Part shown: piece after piece, positions 10,983 to 19,461 of the stretch
Layout: every line of letters begins with the position of its first letter
Position numbering within the stretch: position 1 is the stretch's first letter
Source of the DNA: Halanaerobiaceae bacterium
GTDB taxonomy: Bacteria; Bacillota; Halanaerobiia; Halanaerobiales; Halarsenatibacteraceae
Assembly: GCA_003554225.1 (NCBI GenBank)
Contig: PWFW01000067.1
Span: forward strand, 1 to 35,729
Length of the DNA: 35,729 bases
Reading direction: 5' to 3'
Translations under genes and position numbers: made by a program
Notes under the pieces: model-generated
What the model saw: only the letters and a program-made list of their open reading frames with translations
Databases searched by the model: none
Told to the model about the DNA's origin: nothing

Positions 10983-11738
10983 TTATTCTTCCAGTTCAGC
11001 CATAATCTCTTCCGGAATATCGAAATTGGCATAAACTTCCTGAATATCATCATGATCCTCCAGTTCCTCCATTAATCTTAAAATCTCCCTGGCCTGAGGA
11101 CCGTCAAGCTCAACGATGTTATTGGGGCTCATAACAATATCAGAATCTGCAAATTCATAACCTGCCTCTTCCAGTCTCTCCTTGACCTGGATAAATTCTT
11201 TATCATCGGTAAATATCTGAATGAGCTCCTCTTCTTCTTGAATATCCTCTGCTCCTGCCTCCAGAGCATCGAGCATAACCTCGTCGAGATCATATTCTCC
11301 GCTGCTGTTGTCAAGAATCAGCTGACCCCGGCGCTCAAACATCCAGGCCACACAGCCTGATTCGCCCAGATTGCCGCCGTGCTCGGAAAGAATATGGCGG
11401 ATCTCGGAGGCGGTACGGTTGCGATTATCGGTGGTTATCTCCAGAAAGAGAGCAACTCCTCCCGGTCCGTAGCCTTCATAATTAAAGCTTTCATAGTCGA
11501 CACCCTCCAGTTCTCCGGTGCCTCGTTTGATTGCCTTCTCAATGTTTTCATTGGGCATGTTATTATTTTTGGCCTTCTCTATGGCCATTCTTAAATCCGG
11601 ATTGAACTCAGGATCTCCTCCACCTTCCCGGGCTGCCACCGCTATTCTGCGGCTCAGTTTGGAAAAAAGCTTGGCCCGACGGCGATCTTCCTTCTGCTTT
11701 TTATGCTTGATATTGGCCCACTTTGAATGTCCGGCCAT
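10983..11738 (-). CDS. YebC/PmpR family protein (translation/transcription factor)
   Basis: MAGHSKWANIKHKKQKEDRRRAKLFSKLSRRI, GYGPGGVALFLEITTDNRNRT. Confidence 0.96.
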   Translation of the reverse strand: MAGHSKWANIKHKKQKEDRRRAKLFSKLSRRIAVAAREGGGDPEFNPDLRMAIEKAKNNNMPNENIEKAIKRGTGELEGVDYESFNYEGYGPGGVALFLEITTDNRNRTASEIRHILSEHGGNLGESGCVAWMFERRGQLILDNSSGEYDLDEVMLDALEAGAEDIQEEEELIQIFTDDKEFIQVKERLEEAGYEFADSDIVMSPNNIVELDGPQAREILRLMEELEDHDDIQEVYANFDIPEEIMAELEE

Positions 11739-11802
11739 AGTAATCCCCCCTGGTAAAATTCCTAAACACTGACTTACATTTTAACATAATTCCCCTGCTA
11801 TT

Positions 11803-11839
11803 GCAAAAGAAAAAGCCTTCAGCTGGAGAGGCTGAAGGC
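11803..11839 (-). terminator. Rho-independent terminator
   Basis: Minus strand GCCTTCAGC CTCTCCA GCTGAAGGC TTTTTCTTTT, directly after the stop of the 11847 ORF. Confidence 0.88.
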
Positions 11840-11846
11840 GGGAAAT

Positions 11847-12068
11847 CTATTGATTCATTTTCTCTTTTAAGTCAGCTACCAGATTGCTCAGGCGCTCGCG
11901 ATTACCATTTTCCCATTCCTCAATAAACTGTTTAAGTTTTTCCCGATCTCTTTCGTTCAGCTTGTTAATCTCTTCTTCATACTTTTCTTCATCAAGAAAA
12001 ACCCGGTTGAGAGTTTCCACTGCTTTCTTGAGAGGATACTGTATTTTATAATAGACTTTATCAGTCAT
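11847..12068 (-). CDS. Small charged helical protein of unknown function (second gene behind rnpB)
   Basis: Likely start MTDKVYYKIQYPLKK (AGGTGAAAGTTATG); overlaps the preceding stop (ATGACTGA). The ORF track start at 12119 lies inside the upstream gene. Confidence 0.65.
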   Translation of the reverse strand: MTDKVYYKIQYPLKKAVETLNRVFLDEEKYEEEINKLNERDREKLKQFIEEWENGNRERLSNLVADLKEKMNQ

Positions 12069-12279
12069 AACTTTCACCTTCCAGCCGGTCGACAATTTTC
12101 TCAAGTTCGGAGATTCCATCCCGATCCATAAATCTCAGATAACCTTCCAGAGGAATAATCCGGTTATCAAGAATCTTATCATCGATATCGACTTCGTCCA
12201 GATTTAGTCTTTTAAGTCTTTTAATCACCAGGCTGATATCTTCCATGGCTTCCATGACTAATGATTTTCCCTCTGGCAT
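12061..12279 (-). CDS. Small acidic protein of unknown function (first gene behind rnpB)
   Basis: Likely start MPEGKSLVMEAMEDISLV with GAGGTGGGG SD just upstream. The ORF-track N-terminus MDDHHYRTRLTGQPADF is a translation of the rnpB 3' end. Confidence 0.65.
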   Translation of the reverse strand: MPEGKSLVMEAMEDISLVIKRLKRLNLDEVDIDDKILDNRIIPLEGYLRFMDRDGISELEKIVDRLEGESYD

Positions 12280-12313
12280 AAAGCCCCACCTCATCATTTG
12301 AAATTTAATAAAA

Positions 12314-12660
12314 TCGGCAGGCTGACCTGTAAGCCGAGTTCTGTAATGATGGTCATCCATCTAGCCTGACAGTTACCTGCCAGATCCAGCGTCCAGACCC
12401 GGGGGAAGGACGGGCCGCCCTCTTTCCCCTCTATTTGGACTTACTCCAGGTGGGGTTTGCCTGGCAGCTCAGTCACCTGAGCCCCGGTGAGCTCTTACCT
12501 CACCATTTCACCCTTACCGGGAAACCCGGCGGTATCTTTTCTGTGGCACTTTCCTGGGAGTTGCCTCCACTGGGTGTTACCCAGCACCCTGCCCTGAGGA
12601 GCTCGGACTTTCCTCGACTGCCTAAAGGACAGTCGCGACCATCCGATCAGCCTGCCCTGC
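12314..12660 (-). ncRNA. rnpB: RNase P RNA, class A
   Basis: Minus strand GAGGAAAGTCCGAGCTCC near the 5' end and ACAGAACTCGGCTTACAGGTC near the 3' end. Perfect 10-bp P1: GGCAGGCTGA (12647-12656) / TCAGCCTGCC (12316-12325). Ends approximate. Confidence 0.95.
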
Positions 12661-12694
12661 TATAACTTGAGTGAATTGCTTGTATTACACTTAA

Positions 12695-12723
12695 ATTATA
12701 GCACCCGCTGAAAAAACTGTCAA
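12695..12723 (-). promoter_or_regulatory. Consensus sigma-70/SigA promoter for rnpB
   Basis: Minus strand TTGACA (12718-12723), 17-nt spacer, TATAAT (12695-12700). Confidence 0.92.
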
Positions 12724-12760
12724 GTTTTATCAAAATATATTAAATTCAAACAACCGGATC

Positions 12761-13864
12761 TCAGGCCAGCTGCCAGGGAGATTCATCCCGGCTGGCTTCA
12801 ATGATTTCCAGCTCCCGGGTCGGAAAATACTCCGCAAGATAGCTGGCAAGCAGCTCTCTAAAAATCTTTTCGGTGGCAAAATGACCGGCATCAATAACCG
12901 CCAGACCTCTTTCCCGGGCCTCCAGGAGTTCATGATATTTTACATCTCCGGTAAGAAAAAGATCGATTCTTTCGGAATCTGCCTCTTTGAGGAAATCTCC
13001 CCCACTGCCGCAGGCCAGACCAACCTGCTTAATCCTCCGGGTCAGGCTGCCTGAATATCTGAGAACAGCAGGACTCAAAGTCTGTTTAACCTGCTGGAGA
13101 AATTTCTCCAGGCTGACCGGTTCTGCCAGCCTCCCCAGCCGGGCCGGCTGAGGTTCATTCCGGTGCTGCTCCAGAGCAAAGATATCATAGGCCGGTTCTT
13201 CATAGGGATGGGCTTCTTTGAGAGATTCGATAATTCTGCTGCGGTCCCGGGCCTGATAGATAACCTCCAGGCGGTATTCCTCCACCTCTTCCCTTCTGTC
13301 CTGCTGGCCGACTGCTGGAGAGCTGCCTGCCAGGGGCTTGAAGGTTCCAGTTCCCGGAGTGTAAAAGGAAGCTTCCGCATAGTTACCGATATTGCCGGCA
13401 CCGGCAGCAAAGAGAGCCTCTTGAACCTCATTAAGAAAATCCCGGGGAACAAAGACCACCAGCTTTTCCTGCTTGAGAGCTGACTCAAGATTTTCAACCT
13501 GCTTGAGCTCAAGCTTTTCAGCCAGAAAATCATTTAGGCCTCCCCGGGCCTGATCCAGGTTGGTGTGAGCGGCATAGACAGCCAGGTCGTTATTGAGAGC
13601 CCGGGCTATTAAACTGCCCCGGGGATGAGATAAATTTATACTTTTAACTCCCTGAAAAATCAGGGGATGGTGAACAATTAGAAGCTGGCAGTTCTTCTCC
13701 AGTGCTTCCAGGACAACTTTCTCTGTTGGTTCCACAGCAATCAGAATGCTGGTTACCTGCTTTTCCGGATCTCCCAGCTGAAGTCCGCTGTTATCCCAGT
13801 CCATGGCAGTTTCTAGGGGGGCCAGTTTTTCTATTTTGCCTGTAATATCTTTTATTTTAGGCAT
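12761..13864 (-). CDS. Nif3-like dinuclear metal centre hexameric protein (YqfO family)
   Basis: DNSGLQLGDPEKQVTSILIAVEPT, LLIVHHPLIFQGVKSI, AAHTNLDQARGGLNDFLA, ACGSGGDFLKEA, GDVKYHELLEARERGLAVIDAGHFATE; long YqfO-type insert. Confidence 0.94.
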   Translation of the reverse strand: MPKIKDITGKIEKLAPLETAMDWDNSGLQLGDPEKQVTSILIAVEPTEKVVLEALEKNCQLLIVHHPLIFQGVKSINLSHPRGSLIARALNNDLAVYAAHTNLDQARGGLNDFLAEKLELKQVENLESALKQEKLVVFVPRDFLNEVQEALFAAGAGNIGNYAEASFYTPGTGTFKPLAGSSPAVGQQDRREEVEEYRLEVIYQARDRSRIIESLKEAHPYEEPAYDIFALEQHRNEPQPARLGRLAEPVSLEKFLQQVKQTLSPAVLRYSGSLTRRIKQVGLACGSGGDFLKEADSERIDLFLTGDVKYHELLEARERGLAVIDAGHFATEKIFRELLASYLAEYFPTRELEIIEASRDESPWQLA

Positions 13865-13990
13865 TTTATCCTCCTGTCCTGGTTAAAGTAAATATTAAAC
13901 TTAAGATAACCAGATAATTGTATTAAAAATAACCGGGTATTTAAAATATTGATTGACCTGGCTGCTTTCTTAGGTTGAGCTGGTAAAACT

Positions 13991-14030
13991 ATAAAAATAA
14001 AACCCTGTTCCCGAAATTCAGAACAAGGTT
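13991..14030 (-). terminator. Rho-independent terminator behind the tRNA
   Basis: Minus strand AACCTTGTTC TGAATTTCGG GAACAGGGTT TTATTTTTAT. Confidence 0.8.
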
Positions 14031-14144
14031 AATGGTTGGGCTGATTAAAATTGAGAGCCTGGTCGATAAAATTTTAAAATTTCTCGATTGGACAATTAAA
14101 GCTGTGCCACAGGGCTATTATCGGTTTTTTGGTTATGATATAAA

Positions 14145-14221
14145 TGGTGGGCCCACCAGGATTTGAACCTGGGACTAGACGGTTATGAGCCGCCTGCTCT
14201 GACCAACTGAGCTATGGGCCC
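14145..14221 (-). tRNA. tRNA with CAU anticodon (Met elongator or Ile2; not separable here)
   Basis: GGGCCCATAGCTCAGTTGGTCAGAGCAGGCGGCTCATAACCGTCTAGTCCCAGGTTCAAATCCTGGTGGGCCCACCA; 7-bp acceptor stem, anticodon loop CTCATAA, encoded CCA. Confidence 0.96.
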
Positions 14222-14252
14222 TAATGCTAGCTTATTATCTGACGCAATCATT

Positions 14253-14281
14253 ATTATACGGGATATTGCAGCAGCAGTCAA
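14253..14281 (-). promoter_or_regulatory. Near-consensus SigA promoter for the tRNA
   Basis: Minus strand TTGACT (14276-14281), 17-nt spacer, TATAAT (14253-14258). Confidence 0.88.
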
Positions 14282-14405
14282 TAGAAATTCCCGGTTTTAA
14301 AAGGATAATATCTAACTTGAGAGCGGTTTAGGCTCCGATTGCTCAGTTTATCTCCAGTATTATAGCCTGCAGCTCCATAAAGGCTGTTTTGTAATCAGAT
14401 TAAAG

Positions 14406-15494
14406 TTAATCCAGATAGTCCTTCAGCTTTCTGCTGCGGGTGGGGTGGCGGAGCTTGCGGAGAGCCTTGGCCTCTATCTGGCGGATGCGCTCCCGGGTAA
14501 CTCCAAATTCCCGGCCCACCTCTTCCAGGGTTCGAGAACGTCCATCTTCAATGCCAAAGCGAAGCTCTAATACCCGCTTTTCCCTGTCGGTCAGGGTCTC
14601 CAGCACATCATCCAGCTGATCCTTGAGCAGCATAAAGGAAGCCGCTGAAGCCGGAGCAGGAGCATCTTCATCCTCAATAAAATCCCCCAGGTGGCTGTCC
14701 TCTTCTTCCCCGATGGGTGTCTCCAGAGATACGGGCTCCTGGGCAATTTTCATAATTTCTCTAACCTTATCGGCGCTGATATCCATCTCCTCTCCAATCT
14801 CATCAGGAGTGGGCTCCCTGCCCTTCTCCTGAAGCAGCTGTCGGGAGACCCGGATCAGCTTGTTAATGGTCTCAACCATGTGGACCGGAATTCTGATCGT
14901 TCTGGCCTGGTCAGCAATGGCTCTGGTTATGGCCTGCCTGATCCACCAGGTGGCATAGGGGCTGAATTTGTAGCCCTTACGGTAATCGAATTTTTCTACG
15001 GCTTTCATCAGCCCCATGTTACCTTCCTGTATTAGATCCAGAAAAAGCATACCCCGCCCAACATATTTTTTGGCAATACTGACCACCAGCCGCAGGTTGG
15101 CCTCGACCAGCTGCTGGCGGGCCTGCTGGTCTCCAGCCTCCATTCTCTTAGCCAGGTCCACTTCCTCTTCGGCTGTCAGCAAATCAACCTTGCCGATCTC
15201 CTTTAAATACATGCGAACCGGGTCATCAATCCCCACACCCTGAGGTACTTCCAGATCCAGCTCCCGGTCTTCCCCTCCGGAGTCCTCAGAGGAACTTTCA
15301 CCCTCAGTGATTATATCTATATTTAAATCTTCCATCATTTCATAAATTTCTTCGATTTCTTCAGAATTTAATTCCACATCTTCCAGGGAATCCATAATAT
15401 CCTGGTAGCTCAATTCTCCATCCTTCTGACCTTTCTGCAGCAATCCCTTAACTTCAGGCTGATTTTCCAGTTTTATCTCTTTTTTACTCATCAC
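14406..15494 (-). CDS. rpoD: Primary sigma factor RpoD/SigA
   Basis: [93 protein letters not shown]. Confidence 0.98.
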   Translation of the reverse strand: MMSKKEIKLENQPEVKGLLQKGQKDGELSYQDIMDSLEDVELNSEEIEEIYEMMEDLNIDIITEGESSSEDSGGEDRELDLEVPQGVGIDDPVRMYLKEIGKVDLLTAEEEVDLAKRMEAGDQQARQQLVEANLRLVVSIAKKYVGRGMLFLDLIQEGNMGLMKAVEKFDYRKGYKFSPYATWWIRQAITRAIADQARTIRIPVHMVETINKLIRVSRQLLQEKGREPTPDEIGEEMDISADKVREIMKIAQEPVSLETPIGEEEDSHLGDFIEDEDAPAPASAASFMLLKDQLDDVLETLTDREKRVLELRFGIEDGRSRTLEEVGREFGVTRERIRQIEAKALRKLRHPTRSRKLKDYLD

Positions 15495-17253
15495 TGCTCC
15501 TCCTTTCTTCAGTGATCAACCTTTTATAGTAGAGCAGTATATCATTAATGGTGAATTTTTCTCCATTTTCTTTCTCTGAGAGAACTTCAATCAGGTTGTT
15601 TATTTCAGTTCGGACTCTGCGGTTTTTTATGGTTCTGGTAAGTTCAGCAAGCCTGGTCCGGGTTATCTGCCTGCCAGAATTTAAAAGTTCCCTGGAAACT
15701 ATCTGTTTTTTCGTTCCGGAGATCTCAGCCAAAATTTCTGTGCTGGTTATTTCCGGGTCCTGCCAAATCAGCTCAGCCAGCTGCCGGGTTTCTCCCCGGA
15801 AATATCCTGGTTTTAAGCTGGCAAGAACCTGATTACGATACTTCTGGTTATGAATAATGGCTGCCAGCAGCTGCCAGTCTACTGATTCATCAGCGGAAGC
15901 TGAGGTAAGAGGTCTTCTCCTTTTTTTTGACTCTCTCTTATTATTGTTTGTTATCTTTATACTTCTCTGTTTTTCGATTTCTTCCTGCAATTTTTCGGCT
16001 GAAAGAGAAGTTTTTTCAGCTAAAACCCGGGCATAGGTTTCCCGGGCTAAATTATCTTCCAATTCTGCCAGAAAATTGATGCCCTCCCGGGCAGCCTCGA
16101 GCCTATCTTCAGGAGACTTTAGCTCATAACCCTCTAAAATTACATCCAGCCGGTATTCTACCAGTTCCCGGGCCCTATCCTTGTAACCAAGAAAGGTTTC
16201 GGCTCCCTGAGAGATAATAATATCATCGGGGTCACTCTCTTCCGGCAGATCGATTACTGACACCCTGAGTCCGGTCTGGTGGAGTATCTCCAGACCTCTC
16301 AAAGTAGCCATATTACCAGCTGTATCGGCATCATAGGCAATGTAAACTCTCTCGGCAAAGCGGTTAAGCAGCCGGGCCTGTTCCCGGGTCAGAGAGGTGC
16401 CGAGCGAGGCTACCAGGTTTTCAATTCCATACTTATGGCCCGTTAAAACATCTGTATAGCCTTCAACCACGATGGCCTCCCCGCTCTTTCGAATGGGGGA
16501 TCTGGCCCAGTTAATTCCATAGAGAATGGTTTTTTTCGAAAAAATTTTGGTCTCCGGGGAGTTCAGATATTTGGGCTGATCATCCGGGCTGATGGCCCGG
16601 GCTCCGAAGCCCAGCACCTCTCCCCTGACATTATAAATGGGAAAAATTATTCGGTTGCGAAATTTATCATAGGTATTGCCTCCGGAAGCTCTGCCAATCA
16701 GACCGGCTTTAAGGAGAACCTCCTCCGAGAAACCTCTTCTGGATAAAAATTTAAGCAGCGATCTCCAGGAATCAGGGGCATAACCCAGCTGAAAATTTGA
16801 TATATCTTTGCTGCTGTAGCCCCGCTCTTCCAAATAGCTGCGGGCTTCGGCGGCACAGTCCTCCTTTAGCAGAAGGTAATTATAAAAACGGGCAGCCAGC
16901 TGATTGGCAGCAAAAACAGCTTCTCGCAGTTTCAGTTCAGCCTGATCCACCGGATCTCCTCCGGGAAGCTCCAGTCCGGCTCTTTCAGCCAGCAGTGTCA
17001 GCGATTCCTGAAAGGAAAGGCTGTCTATCTCCATGACAAAGTTAATGACATCCCCTCCTGCTCCACAGCCAAAGCAATGATAAAACTGCTCCTCAGGGTT
17101 GACGCTGAAGGAGGGAGTTTTTTCCTGATGAAAGGGGCAGAGCCCCATGTAATTTTTCCCGGATTTTTTCAGGGAGACATATTCCTCCACCACATTTACT
17201 ATATCAATCTCATGCTTGATTTTGGTGACAAACTCCCGCGGTATGGACGGCAT
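15484..17253 (-). CDS. dnaG: DNA primase
   Basis: [31 protein letters not shown] zinc motif, Toprim VVEGYTDV / YDADTAG. ORF track start (TTG) 17262; ATG at 17253 preferred. Confidence 0.97.
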   Translation of the reverse strand: MPSIPREFVTKIKHEIDIVNVVEEYVSLKKSGKNYMGLCPFHQEKTPSFSVNPEEQFYHCFGCGAGGDVINFVMEIDSLSFQESLTLLAERAGLELPGGDPVDQAELKLREAVFAANQLAARFYNYLLLKEDCAAEARSYLEERGYSSKDISNFQLGYAPDSWRSLLKFLSRRGFSEEVLLKAGLIGRASGGNTYDKFRNRIIFPIYNVRGEVLGFGARAISPDDQPKYLNSPETKIFSKKTILYGINWARSPIRKSGEAIVVEGYTDVLTGHKYGIENLVASLGTSLTREQARLLNRFAERVYIAYDADTAGNMATLRGLEILHQTGLRVSVIDLPEESDPDDIIISQGAETFLGYKDRARELVEYRLDVILEGYELKSPEDRLEAAREGINFLAELEDNLARETYARVLAEKTSLSAEKLQEEIEKQRSIKITNNNKRESKKRRRPLTSASADESVDWQLLAAIIHNQKYRNQVLASLKPGYFRGETRQLAELIWQDPEITSTEILAEISGTKKQIVSRELLNSGRQITRTRLAELTRTIKNRRVRTEINNLIEVLSEKENGEKFTINDILLYYKRLITEERRSSDE

Positions 17254-17270
17254 GATTATCAATCCTCAAA

Positions 17271-17289
17271 GGGCCTAGGTATCAGGCCC
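17271..17289 (-). other. Small hairpin in the dnaG 5' leader
   Basis: GGGCCT (17271-17276) / AGGCCC (17284-17289), just upstream of the GAGG SD. Confidence 0.4.
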
Positions 17290-17354
17290 AAAATTGGTTA
17301 TTCTGATTTATTATTGTTGCTGTAATTATAAAGATAATCAAAAAATAAATTTTC

Positions 17355-17422
17355 CAGAAAAAATCCTGCTGCCCATTATATAGTTTCGGGACTGGAAAAG
17401 GGAAATCCTCCCGGGCAGCAGG
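17355..17422 (-). terminator. Long-loop terminator-like inverted repeat downstream of dgt
   Basis: Perfect 10-bp arms CCTGCTGCCC (17365-17374) / GGGCAGCAGG (17413-17422); on the minus strand followed by ATTTTTTC; an inner GGGA/TCCC hairpin is possible. Confidence 0.6.
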
Positions 17423-17430
17423 GTAAAAAA

Positions 17431-18462
17431 TTAAAGATAACCATAAAACCAGGGGGTGGGCAGCAGCAATTCCTGACCCCGTGAAATGGCATATCTGTCG
17501 GTCATTCCGGCAATATAATCCACCACTGCCTGTTCCCGCTCACCGCCTGCCGCCCGCCGGCTGAATTCTTCCGGCATCTTAGCTGCATTTTGATAAAAGT
17601 AATTATAGAGTTCTTCCACCAGCCGCTGGGCCTTATCCTCTTCTTTTTTGGCCAGAGAATCATAATAAACATTTTTAAAGAGAAATTTTCTCAGCCTGTC
17701 GGTGGCCTGTTTAATATCCGGACTCATTCGAATTCTCTTACTTTCCTGACTGGTCGAGATAATATCCCTGACCATGGTATCAATCCGACGGGAGGAGGTA
17801 TATCCCAAAAGCTTCAGGCAGTCAGCCGGCAGATCCTCCTGGGTCAAAATTCCAGCCCGGAGAGAATCATCAATATCGTGATTGATATAGGCCACCCGAT
17901 CGGCTATTTTAACTATCTGTCCCTCCAGAGTAGCGGGGAGAGTGCTGCCGGTATGATGAAGTATGCCATTACGGACTTCCAGGCTCAGATTAAGCCCGGG
18001 AGTTCCATCTGATCTGATTTCCAGCAGATCAACTACTCTGAGGCTCTGCTGGCTGTGATCAAAACCTCTGGTGGTCAGACGGTTTAAAACCTCCTCTCCG
18101 GCATGCCCGAAAGGGGTGTGCCCCAGGTCATGGCCCAGGGAGATAGCTTCAGTCAGGTCTTCATTGAGATTGAGAGCCCGGGCAATCGTCCGGGAAATCT
18201 GGGAAACCTCCAGGGTATGGGTCAGTCTGGTCCGGTAATGATCACCGGCTGGAGAGATAAAAACCTGGGTTTTATGCTTGAGACGACGAAAAGCCTTGCT
18301 GTGAATAATTCTATCCCTGTCATGTTGAAACAGGGTCCTGATATCACAGGGCTCTTCGGCCTCCCGGCGACCCTGGCTGGCCGAGCTTAAGACTGCCCGG
18401 GAAGACAAAATTTTTTCTTCTCTGAGTTCCAGTTCCCGGCGGCCGGAAAAATTAGTTGCCAC
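17431..18462 (-). CDS. dgt: Deoxyguanosinetriphosphate triphosphohydrolase-like HD protein
   Basis: IHSKAFRRLKHKTQVF, GDHYRTRLTHTLEVSQISRTIARAL, AISLGHDLGHTPFGHAGE, YINHDIDD. Confidence 0.93.
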   Translation of the reverse strand: MATNFSGRRELELREEKILSSRAVLSSASQGRREAEEPCDIRTLFQHDRDRIIHSKAFRRLKHKTQVFISPAGDHYRTRLTHTLEVSQISRTIARALNLNEDLTEAISLGHDLGHTPFGHAGEEVLNRLTTRGFDHSQQSLRVVDLLEIRSDGTPGLNLSLEVRNGILHHTGSTLPATLEGQIVKIADRVAYINHDIDDSLRAGILTQEDLPADCLKLLGYTSSRRIDTMVRDIISTSQESKRIRMSPDIKQATDRLRKFLFKNVYYDSLAKKEEDKAQRLVEELYNYFYQNAAKMPEEFSRRAAGGEREQAVVDYIAGMTDRYAISRGQELLLPTPWFYGYL

Positions 18463-18505
18463 GATAGCATCCCACCTTTTAAAAAATTCCGGAATCTTAA
18501 AAATG

Positions 18506-18529
18506 CTGATTAATTACGGAATTAATCAG
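18506..18529. promoter_or_regulatory. Perfect 10-bp inverted repeat in the dgt upstream region (candidate operator)
   Basis: CTGATTAATT ACGG AATTAATCAG. Confidence 0.4.
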
Positions 18530-18652
18530 GCTGATAGATCATAGCAGGTGATTTTCCAAGAAATTTTTCATAAAAATTTTAAAAAAGAGAGATTTATAAT
18601 TATTCCGGAACAGCTAAAGATATTTCCAGTTCTCCAGAATCCAGTTTCTGCT

Positions 18653-19450
18653 TTAAAGATATTCCATCAGCTCTTCTGCTGACTCTTCAATCGATTTATT
18701 GGTAACATTAATTACCGGGCAGCCGATCCGGCGCATGATATTGTCGGCATATTCCAGCTCTTCATTTATTCTCTTAATGGAAGCATACTGGGAATCCGGG
18801 CTCAAGCCCAGGGATTTCAGGCGCTCCTGTCTGATTTCGTTGAGCAGCAGGGGGTCGATGGTCAGGCCAAAGATCTTATCATCGGGATTCTGGAACAATA
18901 GTTTTGGCACATCAACTTCGGGAACCAGTGGCACATTAGCCGCCCGATATCCCCGGTAGGAAAGATAGATGCAGAGCGGGGTCTTGGAGGTCCGGGAGAC
19001 CCCGATCAGCACCACATCAGCAAGCTTGATCCCCTTTTCATCGTTACGGTCATCGTACTTAACGGTAAACTCCATAGCTTCTACCCTTTTAAAATAATTC
19101 TGATCAAGCTGATGGCGCAGTCCGGGCTGAAGCTGGGGTTTACTGTCTAATAGCTCCTCCATCTTTTCCATCACCGGGCCCATAATATCAACCATGGGGA
19201 TCTCCCTTTCCCGACCCAGGTTGAAAAATTCCTGCCGCAGCTCGGGGTTCACCAGAGTATAAACGATCAGGGCGCTCTCCTCTCCAGCCTGGAGAATTAT
19301 ATTTTTTAACTCCCTGGTAGCTTTGACATGGGAAAACTTCTCCACCTCGATATCCTCTTCCTGAAACTGGCTGGCAGCGGCCTCGAAGACAGCATTGGCC
19401 GTCTCACCCAGAGAATCGGAAACAACATAAACCCGGATTGGTTCGCTCAT
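18653..19450 (-). CDS. Pyruvate,phosphate dikinase / PEP synthase regulatory protein (DUF299; bifunctional kinase/pyrophosphorylase)
   Basis: VYVVSDSLGETA N-terminus, P-loop VLIGVSRTSKTPLCIYLSYRGYRAANVPLVPE, FGLTIDP. Confidence 0.94.
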   Translation of the reverse strand: MSEPIRVYVVSDSLGETANAVFEAAASQFQEEDIEVEKFSHVKATRELKNIILQAGEESALIVYTLVNPELRQEFFNLGREREIPMVDIMGPVMEKMEELLDSKPQLQPGLRHQLDQNYFKRVEAMEFTVKYDDRNDEKGIKLADVVLIGVSRTSKTPLCIYLSYRGYRAANVPLVPEVDVPKLLFQNPDDKIFGLTIDPLLLNEIRQERLKSLGLSPDSQYASIKRINEELEYADNIMRRIGCPVINVTNKSIEESAEELMEYL

Positions 19451-19461
19451 AACCAGACCTC

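Noticed and set aside
12435-12665. Plus-strand ORF of 76 aa
   Set aside because: Lies fully antisense to RNase P RNA.
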